Of a stretch of 64,000 bases of DNA, positions 1 through 8,236 are shown in pieces. Position 1 is the first letter of the stretch. Each line of letters begins with the position of its first letter. Position numbers and translations under genes: made by a program. The stretch covers positions 62,001-126,000 of the forward strand of contig JAWVCW010000024.1 of NCBI GenBank assembly GCA_033857955.1, written 5' to 3'. Below the pieces are notes generated by a model. It was given only the letters and a program-made list of their open reading frames with translations, made no database searches and was not told the origin of the DNA. Origin of the DNA: Gaiellasilicea sp033857955 (GTDB lineage: Bacteria; Actinomycetota; Thermoleophilia; Gaiellales; Gaiellaceae).

Positions 1-1
1 C

Positions 2-1183
2 GCCGAGGACGAGCTGCGCGCCGCCATGGTGGCCGCCGAGGTTGCGTTCGGCACCGGCGTCCTCGAGGACGAGGACTGGGAGCGCGAGCGCCAGGCTCTG
101 CCTGCGGCCCGCGCGCTCGCGGCTTTCGACGGCGGCAAGCCGGTCGCGCTCGCCGGCGCCTACACGTTCGACCTGACGATCCCCGGCGGGGAGCTGCCGT
201 GCGCGGGAGTGACCTGGGTCGGGGTCATGCCGACCCACCGGCGGCAGGGCATCCTCCGCGACCTGATGCGCAAGCAGCTCGAGGACGTGCACGCCTGGGG
301 TGAGCCGATCGCCGCGCTCTGGGCCTCCGAGGCGTCGATCTACGGCCGCTTCGGCTACGGGCAGGCCGCGCCGAGCACGTACGCGAAGTCCGATCGTGCC
401 CGCTTCGCGCTGCGAGAGCAGGGAAGTGGAAACGTGCGGCTCGTCGATGCAGAGGAGGCGCTCGAGCTCTTTCCGCCTCTCTACGACAGGGTCCGCGCCG
501 TGCGCGCCGGGATGCTGTCCCGCGACACGCGCTGGTGGAAGGAGCATCGCCTCGCCGATCCGGAGAGCTGGCGCCGTGGGGCCAGCAAGAAGTTCTTCGC
601 CGCCGTAGACGTCGACGGCGTCACTGAGGCGTACGCGTACTACCGCGTCAAGGACGAGTGGGAGGACGGGTTTGCGAAGGGCCAAGTCCGAGTGACCGAA
701 GCCCTCGCAACCTCACCGGACGCGGAGAAGGTGCTCTGGAGCTTCCTGCACGGCATCGACCTCGTGACGAACGTCGAGGTTCGTGACTTCGACCCCGGCT
801 CGCCGTTGCCGTTGCTCGTCCGCGACCCCCGCGCCCTCGGGCTGCGGCTCGCCGACGGCCTCTGGCTCAGGCTCGTAGACCTCGAAGCAGCCCTTCGCGC
901 CCGCTCGTTCAAGCCGGGCGCCTCGGTGGTGCTCGAGGTGCGGGACGAGCTCTGTCCCTGGAACGCGGGTCGCTATCGGGTGGGGGACGATGCCGGCCGC
1001 ACCGACGACACCGCGGACCTCGCACTCGACGTCGCCGAGCTTGCGTCCGCGTATCTCGGCGCGTACGACTTCCACCAGCTCGTCCACGCGGGCCTGGCGG
1101 AGGAGCGTGTCGAGGGCGCCGCCGAGCGCGCGACGATCCTCTTCCGCACCGACTTGCCCCCCTACTGTCCAGAGGTGTTCTGA
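2..1183 (+). CDS. Eis-like GNAT N-acetyltransferase (5' partial)
   Basis: Acetyl-CoA-dependent N-acetyltransferase of the Eis type, with an N-terminal GNAT fold and a C-terminal SCP2-like domain. Visible motifs are the acetyl-CoA loop 'MPTHRRQGILRDLM' and the segment 'IYGRFGYG', which holds the conserved Tyr region of Eis proteins. The chain ends in 'CPEVF'; in mycobacterial Eis the carboxylate of a C-terminal Phe acts in catalysis, so this Phe end fits the family. The frame is open to the left edge. Aligning it with the next gene shows that roughly 10-15 N-terminal residues lie outside the window, so the ATG at 26 is probably internal. The natural substrate is unknown. Confidence 0.85.
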   Translation, partial: AEDELRAAMVAAEVAFGTGVLEDEDWERERQALPAARALAAFDGGKPVALAGAYTFDLTIPGGELPCAGVTWVGVMPTHRRQGILRDLMRKQLEDVHAWGEPIAALWASEASIYGRFGYGQAAPSTYAKSDRARFALREQGSGNVRLVDAEEALELFPPLYDRVRAVRAGMLSRDTRWWKEHRLADPESWRRGASKKFFAAVDVDGVTEAYAYYRVKDEWEDGFAKGQVRVTEALATSPDAEKVLWSFLHGIDLVTNVEVRDFDPGSPLPLLVRDPRALGLRLADGLWLRLVDLEAALRARSFKPGASVVLEVRDELCPWNAGRYRVGDDAGRTDDTADLALDVAELASAYLGAYDFHQLVHAGLAEERVEGAAERATILFRTDLPPYCPEVF

Positions 1184-2401
1184 GTGGCCTGGGACGTGCG
1201 TCCGACGACGGATCTCGAGGAGTTCAAGGCCGCTGTCGGCGCGATCTCCCACTACTTCGGCGGCGGCCCGGACGACGAGCGCGCCGAGCGGTTCGCGAGA
1301 GTACTGCCGCTCGAGCGGATGCATGCGGCCTTCGACGGCGACCGGATCGTCGGCGGCGCCGGCGCGTTCCCGTTCCAGCTGACCGTGCCGGGCGGCCCGA
1401 TCGCGTGTGGCGGCGTCACCGTCGTCGGCGTGCTGCCGACGCACCGCCGCCGCGGCGTGCTGACCGCCATGATGCGCGCCCAGCTGGAGGACATCCGCGA
1501 TCGCGGCGAGCCGATCGCGGCGCTCTGGGCTTCGGAGGAGGCGATCTACGGCCGGTTCGGGTACGGGATGGCCTCACTCGCCGGCGAGATCGGGATCGCG
1601 AGCGCCTACAGGCGATTGCGACAGCCGCCCGACGAGACGGCAAGCGCCCGCCTGATCGGCCTCGACGAAGCGAAGACAGTCCTCCCGGCGATCTACGACC
1701 GTGTGCGAGCCGCGACCCCGGGAATGTTCGACCGCACCGATGCCTGGTGGGAGCTGCGCAACCTCGCCGACCCGCTCGAGCGGCGCCAGGGCGGCGGTGA
1801 GAAGAACGTGCTGCTGCTCGAGCTCGGCGGCGAGCCGGCGGGTTACGCGCTCTACCGCGTCTTCACGAAGTTCGAGCACGGGTCGGCCGCCGGCCATGTC
1901 GAGGTGATCGAGGCGCTCGCAGACGGTGCCGTTGCCACGCGCGAGCTCTGGCGCGTCCTGCTCGAAATGGACTGGCTGGCGACGTTGAAGGCGTACCTCC
2001 TCCCGATCGATCACCCGCTGCTGCACCAGCTCCGCTACCCGCGCCGCCTGCAGATGCGGATCGGCGACGGGCTCTGGCTCCGCCTCGTCGACGTCGGCGC
2101 TGCCCTTTCCGCTCGCGCGTACAGCGGCGAAGGCTCGGCCGTGCTCGAGGTCGAGGACGCGTTCCTGCCGGAGAACACAGGGCGCTGGCGGGTCGCCGCC
2201 GGTACTGCCGAGCGGACGGACGAGGCTGCCGATCTGGCCCTTGACGTGCGCGAGCTCGGCACTGCATACCTCGGTGGATTCACATTCGCGGAGCTCCTCC
2301 GAGCCGGCGTCGTTCGTGAGCTCGAGGAGGGCGGCGCGGCTCGTGCCGATGCTCTCTTCCTGACGAGCGCGCCCAAGCCGTGGTGTCCGGAGATCTTCTG
2401 A
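1184..2401 (+). CDS. Eis-like GNAT N-acetyltransferase, second tandem copy
   Basis: Full-length 405-residue paralogue of the gene before it. It starts with GTG immediately after that gene's TGA, so the two are co-transcribed. The GNAT acetyl-CoA loop 'LPTHRRRGVLTAMM' and the 'IYGRFGYG' segment are conserved, and the protein ends in 'CPEIF', again with the terminal Phe used by Eis enzymes. Identity between the copies is highest in the GNAT core and lower in the C-terminal SCP2-like half, suggesting an old duplication with diverged specificity. Eis enzymes acetylate amines such as aminoglycosides or polyamines; the substrate here cannot be read from sequence. Confidence 0.88.
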   Translation: MAWDVRPTTDLEEFKAAVGAISHYFGGGPDDERAERFARVLPLERMHAAFDGDRIVGGAGAFPFQLTVPGGPIACGGVTVVGVLPTHRRRGVLTAMMRAQLEDIRDRGEPIAALWASEEAIYGRFGYGMASLAGEIGIASAYRRLRQPPDETASARLIGLDEAKTVLPAIYDRVRAATPGMFDRTDAWWELRNLADPLERRQGGGEKNVLLLELGGEPAGYALYRVFTKFEHGSAAGHVEVIEALADGAVATRELWRVLLEMDWLATLKAYLLPIDHPLLHQLRYPRRLQMRIGDGLWLRLVDVGAALSARAYSGEGSAVLEVEDAFLPENTGRWRVAAGTAERTDEAADLALDVRELGTAYLGGFTFAELLRAGVVRELEEGGAARADALFLTSAPKPWCPEIF

Positions 2402-2426
2402 GAGGCCTGCTACCCTGCCGCGCTGA

Positions 2427-2918
2427 ATGTTGCGGCCATCCCTCGGCGCGCTCTGTGCGCTGCTCCTCAGCCTGATCGTCGTGACCCCGGCAAGCGCCGT
2501 CGTCGACGGCCCGATCGACGTGTACCTCGAGCATCTCGAGCCGCTCACGCTCGAGTGGCCGGCCGACGGGACGATGACCGACGGCTACGGCCCGCGCTGG
2601 GGCCGGATGCACTTCGGGATCGACGTCGGCATCCTCAGATCGCTCGACGTACGAGCCGCCACGAGCGGGACGGTCACGGCAGCCGGCTGGCTGACCGGCT
2701 ACGAGGGCTACGGCAATGTCGTCACGGTCGATGCGGGTGGCGGCTACGCCGTCCTGTACGCGCACCTCGCGCGCTCGTCTGTCGTTCCAGGCCAGTGGCT
2801 GGCGACCGGGGATCCGATCGGCGAGGCCGGGTGTACCGGCTCGTGCACCGGCACGCACCTTCACTTCGAGCTTCGCCTGAACGGCGTGCCGATCGATCCG
2901 GCGCCCTATTTGGGCTAG
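2427..2918 (+). CDS. Secreted M23 family peptidase (LytM type)
   Basis: Peptidoglycan endopeptidase candidate of 163 residues. Residues 1-25 form a signal peptide ending near 'PASA'. The M23 core is complete: 'HFGIDVG' supplies the first His and Asp zinc ligands, and 'GTHLHFEL' near residues 140-148 supplies the HxH pair. The protein is little more than the catalytic domain, with no LysM or SH3 module. A TACCCT hexamer at 2411-2416 lies just before the ATG, so the transcript probably has almost no leader. It forms a pair with the similar gene downstream. Confidence 0.9.
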   Translation: MLRPSLGALCALLLSLIVVTPASAVVDGPIDVYLEHLEPLTLEWPADGTMTDGYGPRWGRMHFGIDVGILRSLDVRAATSGTVTAAGWLTGYEGYGNVVTVDAGGGYAVLYAHLARSSVVPGQWLATGDPIGEAGCTGSCTGTHLHFELRLNGVPIDPAPYLG

Positions 2919-2980
2919 GGCGGTCCCCCCCGAACGAGTGATGGCGGCCCCAAGAGCCGGGGCTACGGTTTGCCCAGCCC

Positions 2981-3457
2981 ATGACACGTACGCTCCCTTT
3001 GCGGAGCGCGCTCGTCGTCTTGCTCGCCTCTCTCGTCGTCGCCTCACCGGCATCGGCACGCCCGCAGGGCTCCGCGCGCCTCCAGATGGTCTGGCCCGCC
3101 AACGGCACCGTTACCTCACCCTTCGGAGTGTGGCGCGGCAACCACCGGCACAACGGCATCGACATCGGCCTGCTGCGCAGCGGGAGGCTACGCGCCGTGA
3201 CCAAGGGCGTCGTCCGCAGGGTCGGCTATTCGGCCGGGTACGACGGTTACGGAATGATCGTGATCATCGATCTGCCCGGGCCGTACACCGCGCTCTACGC
3301 GCACCTCGCGAGTGCCCGCGTCCGGCCGGGCCAGCACATCCGAAAAGGCCAGCGAATCGGCGTCGCCGGCTGCTCGGGCAGCTGCTCGGGCACGCATCTC
3401 CATTTCGAGGTCCGGCGCGCCGGCGTTCCCGTGAATCCGATGCTCTTCCTCGGCTAG
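2981..3457 (+). CDS. Secreted M23 family peptidase, second copy
   Basis: A 158-residue LytM-type endopeptidase with an N-terminal signal peptide (residues 1-27, ending near 'SARP'). Catalytic motifs are 'HNGIDIGL' and 'GTHLHFEVR'. It is a tandem paralogue of the preceding gene; the two differ mainly in the signal peptide and surface loops. The stop lies 13 bp before tRNA-Val, so the tRNA may share its transcript. Likely role: hydrolysis of peptide cross-links in the cell wall. Confidence 0.9.
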   Translation: MTRTLPLRSALVVLLASLVVASPASARPQGSARLQMVWPANGTVTSPFGVWRGNHRHNGIDIGLLRSGRLRAVTKGVVRRVGYSAGYDGYGMIVIIDLPGPYTALYAHLASARVRPGQHIRKGQRIGVAGCSGSCSGTHLHFEVRRAGVPVNPMLFLG

Positions 3458-3470
3458 ACTCCGCGCCAGA

Positions 3471-3543
3471 GGGCGGTTAGCTCAGTTGGGAGAGCACCAG
3501 CTCGACAAGCTGGGGGTCACTGGTTCGAGCCCAGTACCGCCCA
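3471..3543 (+). tRNA. tRNA-Val (anticodon GAC)
   Basis: A 73-nt cloverleaf. The acceptor arms GGGCGGT (3471-3477) and ACCGCCC (3536-3542) pair perfectly and the discriminator base is A at 3543. The anticodon stem CCAGC/GCTGG encloses the loop TCGACAA, giving anticodon GAC, which reads Val codon GTC. The T arm contains the standard GGTTCGAGCC. The 3' CCA is not encoded. Confidence 0.95.
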
Positions 3544-3546
3544 TAC

Positions 3547-3590
3547 CGACCCGTCTGTTCATGCCGTAACCCGCATGGGCAGGCGGGTCG
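3547..3590 (+). terminator. Imperfect hairpin after tRNA-Val
   Basis: CGACCCG at 3547-3553 pairs with CGGGTCG at 3584-3590, and CATGC (3560-3564) with GCATG (3573-3577), with small internal bulges. It sits 4 bp after the tRNA. No T tract follows, so termination by this hairpin is only inferred. The rest of the stretch from 3591 to 3750 shows nothing I can identify. Confidence 0.4.
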
Positions 3591-3750
3591 TATGTGTCAG
3601 GGGAGTCGTGAAAAGCTCGTGCGGTGCTGTCCCCGGTGCGTCCCGGTTGACCGCAAGCCTCTCATGCAGGCCCGTCAGCATCTACTAGTCAACTCCTCGA
3701 CTGCGAAACCATCCGCAGAGGCTAACCCTGAAGGACCTGCGATGGTCGCT

Positions 3751-4758
3751 CTAGCGGACGACCGCGGGCGAATCAGCTCCTTCAATCAGGCGTTCGGGGC
3801 GTCCGGTGCCATCAGCCGGGATGCTCCAGATCGAACCCGCTTGGCCGTAGAGGATGCGCCGGTCGTCGAGCCATTCGACTTGGTCGTCCACGCTCGCCGT
3901 CTCGGCGAGCCGGGTCTCGTGTCGCGTCCGCAGGTCGAGGGTCGAGAGCCGCCAAGAGCCCTTGCCGATGCGCCGTTTGAAAGCGATCCGGGTCTCGTCC
4001 GGGGAGAGAGACGGGCACTCGACGCCGGTCGTCAGCGTCCGAATGGTCCGCGTCCCGATGTTGCCCTGGACGAGGTACAGGTTCCCGGCTGTCGAGAGCG
4101 TCGCGTAGAAGCGCTCGTGATCGGATGTGAAGGTTACGCCCCAGTAGTTGAAGTCGCGGCGCTTGATCGGCTTGTTGTGGAGGAGCACCCGGAACTCTTC
4201 GAGGTTCGCGATCGTCGTGCCAGTACGCATGTCGTAGAGCTTCGTCGTCGTCGTGAACGCGCCGATCTCTGCATACGAGTGGCCTCCGCCGGCATTGAAG
4301 ACGGTGGCCGCCGCGTAGCGTCCGTCACGGGAGACGCGCGTCCTCGTCGGGAACCCGGCGAGCTTCACCTCGCGGACAGGCTCCAGCTGTGAGTCGAGGA
4401 CCCAGCCGCGCCGGGCGATGCCCAGCGCGCCGGCGACATCCATGCAGAACCCTCCCGCAGCGACGTAGTACACCCGCGAGCAGACCTGGTGCATGACCAC
4501 AGACGCGCCGTTCACGTCGTCGACGGGGGCGAGGGCGATCATCCCGTAGCGCGAGGGATCGGCAGGCGAGACGTGGCGGAAGACGATGTACGGCTTGTGC
4601 GACTGGACCGCCGCGACAGCCGCTGGGCCAGCGAATGTGGGCCCCTTCGCCCCGCTCGTTCCCTCGCGGGCGGCGACGGCCTGGACACCGACGTAGACCG
4701 CGGCTGCCGCGATCGACACGGCCGCCACCGTGACCATGATCACCACCTTGCTACGCAC
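3751..4758 (-). CDS. Membrane-anchored beta-propeller-like protein (TolB/WD40 style)
   Basis: A 335-residue protein with a single N-terminal hydrophobic segment ('VVIMVTVAAVSIAAAAVYVG'), then an extracytoplasmic domain with repeated blade-like patterns such as 'SRDGRYAAATVF', 'TSDHERFYATL' and 'SPDETRIAFKRR'. These resemble TolB-type propeller repeats. The GTG at 4758 was chosen because a GGAGGA ribosome site lies 5 nt upstream and the GTG overlaps the stop of the MFS gene (8-bp overlap), implying translational coupling. Function unknown. The link to the transporter suggests a role at the membrane, perhaps sensing or substrate handling. Confidence 0.65.
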   Translation of the reverse strand: MRSKVVIMVTVAAVSIAAAAVYVGVQAVAAREGTSGAKGPTFAGPAAVAAVQSHKPYIVFRHVSPADPSRYGMIALAPVDDVNGASVVMHQVCSRVYYVAAGGFCMDVAGALGIARRGWVLDSQLEPVREVKLAGFPTRTRVSRDGRYAAATVFNAGGGHSYAEIGAFTTTTKLYDMRTGTTIANLEEFRVLLHNKPIKRRDFNYWGVTFTSDHERFYATLSTAGNLYLVQGNIGTRTIRTLTTGVECPSLSPDETRIAFKRRIGKGSWRLSTLDLRTRHETRLAETASVDDQVEWLDDRRILYGQAGSIWSIPADGTGRPERLIEGADSPAVVR

Positions 4759-6019
4759 GAGCTTCCTCCGGTCGACGTCGCAGCACAAGTATCGCTACGA
4801 CGGGAAGGACGGCGGCGAGTCCCACAGCGTAGAAGACGATCGCGGTGTGGACATCGGTGGTCGTCCACAAGGCTCCAAACACGATCGACGCGAGGAGCCT
4901 GCTGAGACCGGAGACGGTAGTGACCGCCGAGAGTCCTGTCGCTCGGAGATCCGCTGGCAGCAGGGCGCTTGCGATCGCGGCCAGCACCCCGTCCGTGGAC
5001 GCGTAGTACAGCCCGAAGAGAGCGAGCGCCAATCCGACCATTCCGAGCCCGTCGAGGTCGGTCAGCAGAACCCCGTACACCGCCAGCAGGGCAAGGCAGC
5101 CACCGAGAAAGACCCACACGCGACCAACGCGATCGCCGAGGGCTCCCACAGGGACGGCGAGGAGCATGTAGACGAGGGCCGTCGCCACGTAGAGGAGAGG
5201 GAAGAAACCGGTATCGAACTCGACACGTTGCTGGAGGGCCAGGTAGACGAATCCGTCGCTGATCGTGAAGAGCGCGACGAGCGATGCGGCCACGACGAGA
5301 CGGGCGAACGACCCCCGTCCAACCAGGCGGACAGCCGCCGCCAGCGAGACCTTCGGCTGGCCTGCCTGCTCGCTCACCGCTCGGGGCGGATTCCGCACGA
5401 AGAGTGCAAGCATCGCGACGCCGAGGATCGCGAAGACGAAGCTGACGACGAAGACCGAGTCGAAGCCCTGCGGTACGAGCACGAGGAGCCCGAATGCGAG
5501 CAGCGGCCCGAGCATCGCGCCGGTCGTGTCGAGAGCCCGATGAATCCCGAAGGCCGTGCCCAGCCGCTCGGGTTTCGTCGTCAACGAGATCAGAGCGTCT
5601 CGTGGCGCCGTTCGGATCCCCTTTCCCGTCCGGTCGAGGAAGACGACCGCTGCGAGCGCACCCCACGCGCTGCCGAAAGCGATCAGCAGAGGACGGCAGA
5701 GTGCAGACAGGCCGTAACCGGCGAGTGCAACCTCCTTGTGCCGCTTCGTTCGGTCGGCGACGAAGCCGCTCGCGACCCGGACGAGCGCCGCGCCGCCCTG
5801 GTAGATGCCGTCGATGACGCCGAACTGGAGCGGATTCAGGCCGACGCTGTAGACGAGGTACAGCGGGAGAACCGTCGACACCATCTCGGAGGAGATGTCC
5901 GTGAGCAGGCTGACGACGCCGAGCAGGATGACGGTCCGACCGACACCCGATCGGAGCGAGGAACGAAAGAGGGCACGATGTCCACGGGCGACGGCCTGGG
6001 AGTCTTCGACGTCGTACAT
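4751..6019 (-). CDS. MFS transporter
   Basis: About 422 residues with the hydrophobic pattern of a 12-helix major facilitator. The loop between helices 2 and 3 carries 'GFVADRTKRHK', and a later loop reads 'DRTGKGIRTAPRDALI', a signature of a drug/metabolite efflux subgroup of MFS proteins. ATG at 6019 is preferred; an in-frame TTG at 6034 would add five residues, and neither has a clear ribosome site. It is the first gene of a two-gene minus-strand operon with the propeller protein. Substrate unknown; efflux is more likely than uptake judging from the subgroup motif. Confidence 0.85.
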   Translation of the reverse strand: MYDVEDSQAVARGHRALFRSSLRSGVGRTVILLGVVSLLTDISSEMVSTVLPLYLVYSVGLNPLQFGVIDGIYQGGAALVRVASGFVADRTKRHKEVALAGYGLSALCRPLLIAFGSAWGALAAVVFLDRTGKGIRTAPRDALISLTTKPERLGTAFGIHRALDTTGAMLGPLLAFGLLVLVPQGFDSVFVVSFVFAILGVAMLALFVRNPPRAVSEQAGQPKVSLAAAVRLVGRGSFARLVVAASLVALFTISDGFVYLALQQRVEFDTGFFPLLYVATALVYMLLAVPVGALGDRVGRVWVFLGGCLALLAVYGVLLTDLDGLGMVGLALALFGLYYASTDGVLAAIASALLPADLRATGLSAVTTVSGLSRLLASIVFGALWTTTDVHTAIVFYAVGLAAVLPVVAILVLRRRPEEARA

Positions 6020-6113
6020 CGACCGCGCATGCAACCAGGTCCGCCTGCGCCGTGATGACGGCCGGTGGCCGTAGGTTGTGTGCCGTGACCACGTTCAACA
6101 GGGCCGAGCCGGC

Positions 6114-6749
6114 ATGACGGTGCTCGCAATCGACACCCCGCACGGCCCGGCGAACGCGCACCTGCATCTCGCCGCTGACGCTAGAGCCGCGCTGGTCCTC
6201 GGTCATGGAGCGGGCGGGAGCGTGACCGCGCAGGACATCGTGACCGTCACCGGTGTTGCGTGCGCGCAAGGGGTCAGCGTCGTGCTCGTCGAGCAGCCCT
6301 ACCGAGTCGCCGGGCGACGTTCTCCCGCGCCGGCGCGGCAGCTCGATGCCGCTTGGACGGCGGTCGTCGACCACCTGCTCGCCGGGGAGCTACGCGGGCT
6401 GCCGCTGCTCGTCGGCGGCCGCTCCTCGGGCGCGCGCGTCGCCTGCCGCACGGCGGCGCCGACCGGCGCCGTCGGAGTGCTCTGCCTCGCGTTTCCGCTG
6501 CAGCCACCGCGCCGCGCGGCCTCTGCACCGAGCCGCCTCTCCGAGCTCGACGCAGTGACGGTTCCGATCCTCGTCGTCCAAGGCGCACGAGACCCGTTCG
6601 GGATCCCACCGGCCGGACCGCAGCGCACGGTGGTGCAGGTGGCAGCCGACCACAGCCTGAAGACGGACCTTGGAGCGGTCGCGGCTGCGGTGCAGGCCTG
6701 GCTTTCGGGTGTAGCCGGGTCGCCTACTCTCCCGCGAAGTCGGCCGTGA
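6114..6749 (+). CDS. Alpha/beta hydrolase of KANL3/TEX30 type
   Basis: A 211-residue hydrolase. The oxyanion-side motif 'LGHGAGG' is near residue 25, the nucleophile elbow reads 'GGRSSGARVA' (G-x-S-x-G type, Ser near residue 100), the acid is in 'GARDPFG' and the His in 'ADHSLK'. This set matches the small dienelactone-hydrolase-like KANL3/TEX30 family. ATG at 6114 starts right at the first strand of the fold; a GTG at 6078 in the same frame would add 12 residues that do not look like protein. Its 3' end overlaps the convergent CAP-domain gene by 26 bp. Substrate unknown. Confidence 0.8.
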   Translation: MTVLAIDTPHGPANAHLHLAADARAALVLGHGAGGSVTAQDIVTVTGVACAQGVSVVLVEQPYRVAGRRSPAPARQLDAAWTAVVDHLLAGELRGLPLLVGGRSSGARVACRTAAPTGAVGVLCLAFPLQPPRRAASAPSRLSELDAVTVPILVVQGARDPFGIPPAGPQRTVVQVAADHSLKTDLGAVAAAVQAWLSGVAGSPTLPRSRP

Positions 6750-7233
6750 CGACGACCGTCGACTGGTAGCCCCTGAACGGGCCGCGAGCCACCCCGATCC
6801 CGACCAGTTCGAATCCCGGACGTAGGACGACGGCCCGGTGCGGCGGGCTCTGCATCCAGAGATAGAGGATCGTCTCGACCGGCATCTGCCCGGCTTCGAC
6901 CCAGCCGAGATCCTCCCCCACGCGAGAACCGGGAGCACCGGCTTCCACGATCCGGCGGGCGAAATCGGTGTGGGCGAAGTACTGGCGCTCGAGCATGTCT
7001 CGGGTGTGAGCACGCGCGGCCGTCCGTAGCTGGCGGTTCACTCGCACCGGAGCGCGGCCGTAGTCGGCGCGAACCTTGTTGATTGCCTCGACGAACGACT
7101 GTTCGAGCCGGCTCGTCGTCGACGCACCGGCCGGGGCCGATCCGGTGAGGGTGAGCGCGAGGAGCATCGCCGCGGCAACGATCGGGGCGGCCGTAGCCGC
7201 CCCGATCGTTCCTGTGTTGCTAGTGCGCCGCAC
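6724..7233 (-). CDS. Secreted CAP-domain (SCP/PR1-like) protein
   Basis: A 169-residue secreted protein. The CAP domain covers about residues 50-165: an opening helix 'AINKVRADYGRAPVRV', 'ARAHTRDMLERQYFAHTD' (first His), 'GEDLGWV' (Glu), then 'SPPHRAVVL' (second His) and 'FELVGIGVARG'. These are the conserved CAP cavity residues. Starting at GTG 7233 gives a natural signal peptide (Arg-Arg then a hydrophobic core ending near 'APAGA') and overlaps the upstream gene by 14 bp. ATG at 7167 would shorten the signal. Last gene of the minus-strand surface island. Bacterial CAP proteins often bind lipids or wall components; the exact role is unknown. Confidence 0.75.
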   Translation of the reverse strand: MRRTSNTGTIGAATAAPIVAAAMLLALTLTGSAPAGASTTSRLEQSFVEAINKVRADYGRAPVRVNRQLRTAARAHTRDMLERQYFAHTDFARRIVEAGAPGSRVGEDLGWVEAGQMPVETILYLWMQSPPHRAVVLRPGFELVGIGVARGPFRGYQSTVVVTADFAGE

Positions 7234-8158
7234 GAGTCTTCGCTCCGCGACCCCCGAGCGCGAGCCCGACTCCCAGCGCGAGGAGCAGTGCCAGGCCGAG
7301 GCCGGTGAATGGCAGCTGCATCTCGGCGCGCCGCGGGTCGAGCATCCCCGCGGTGCAATCGACCGCCGGCGGCTTCGTGAACCGGCGACCCGCAACGCCC
7401 GTGGTCGGAGCCGCCTGCGTGGTCGCGACTCCCTTGGTCGCCTCCGGCTTCCCGCTCGAACCGGGAGCCGCCGGAGCACCGCCAGCCTGAACGGTGCCCG
7501 CCGACTTGTTCGCGGTGTCGCCACCGGGGGCCGGCGTGTCAGTGGGGCTCGGTCCGGGCGAGACGCCGCCGGCCTGCACGGTGCCGGCCGAGTCGGCCTT
7601 GTTGCCGCCGCCCACCTGCACGGTCCCGACCGATCCGGTGGCGTCGTTGTCGCCGCCGGAGATGCGAGCCGGACCGCCTAGTGAGGCACCACCTGCCGGC
7701 GTGTCGGTCACGGCGAGCGCCGGTTCGATCGACACGCCGCCGGCCTGCACGGTGCCTGCCGAGTGGTCGGCGTTGTTGCCACCACCCGCCTGCGCGGTTC
7801 CGGCCGAGTTCGCAGCGGAGTTCGGTCCGTCGGCGATCGCGCTCGAGCTGCCTAGCTGACCGCTCCCGAGCGGCGTGCGAGCCGTTGCTGACGGCGCGGC
7901 GTGCGTGCCCGCCACCTGCACGGTCCCGACGGAGTCGGTGCCGCGATTCCCGCCCGACCCCGTAACGTCGACGGGAGCGGTGGCAGCGGCCCCGGCGGCC
8001 GGTCCGTCAACGGTGGCCGCCGGGGTGCTCGTCACGTTGCCCACCTGCGCCGTCCCGACCGAGTTCGTCGCGACGTTGCCGTCATCTGCGGCGGCTACTC
8101 CCGCCGTTGCCAGCGCGAAGGCGGCTGCCCACGCGAGGCTCATCAGCTTGCGTTTCAT
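7220..8158 (-). CDS. LPFTG-anchored repeat surface protein
   Basis: A 312-residue secreted protein. It has a signal peptide (1-24), then a Gly/Ala/Thr/Pro-rich region with seven copies of a short motif of the form S-[VA]-G-T-[VA]-Q-[VA]-[GA], each after N, D, H, G or K. Examples are 'NSVGTAQVG', 'DSVGTVQVA', 'HSAGTVQAGG' and 'KSAGTVQAGG'. The C terminus is a textbook sortase signal: 'LPFTG' near residue 283, a hydrophobic stretch, then a basic tail ('GRGAKTRAAH'). A conserved-looking Cys lies just before it in 'AVDCTAGM'. No sortase is in the window. The repeats recall chaplin or adhesin stalks in style only. An AAGGAG ribosome site precedes the ATG. Confidence 0.75.
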   Translation of the reverse strand: MKRKLMSLAWAAAFALATAGVAAADDGNVATNSVGTAQVGNVTSTPAATVDGPAAGAAATAPVDVTGSGGNRGTDSVGTVQVAGTHAAPSATARTPLGSGQLGSSSAIADGPNSAANSAGTAQAGGGNNADHSAGTVQAGGVSIEPALAVTDTPAGGASLGGPARISGGDNDATGSVGTVQVGGGNKADSAGTVQAGGVSPGPSPTDTPAPGGDTANKSAGTVQAGGAPAAPGSSGKPEATKGVATTQAAPTTGVAGRRFTKPPAVDCTAGMLDPRRAEMQLPFTGLGLALLLALGVGLALGGRGAKTRAAH

Positions 8159-8236
8159 GGTTTCGCTCCTTCTTCGAGTGCTTGTGCCGGGCGACCCAAG
8201 ACGCCCGGGGACAAAGATCGTGCTTGCGCCGGAGCG

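Noticed and set aside
3471..3600. tRNA-Val as an integration site of a mobile element
   Set aside because: No integrase gene and no second copy of the tRNA 3' end in the window.
3592..4392. Plus-strand 266-codon frame after tRNA-Val
   Set aside because: Lies opposite the propeller-like gene, which has a signal anchor, ribosome site and plausible repeats; the plus-strand frame has none of these.
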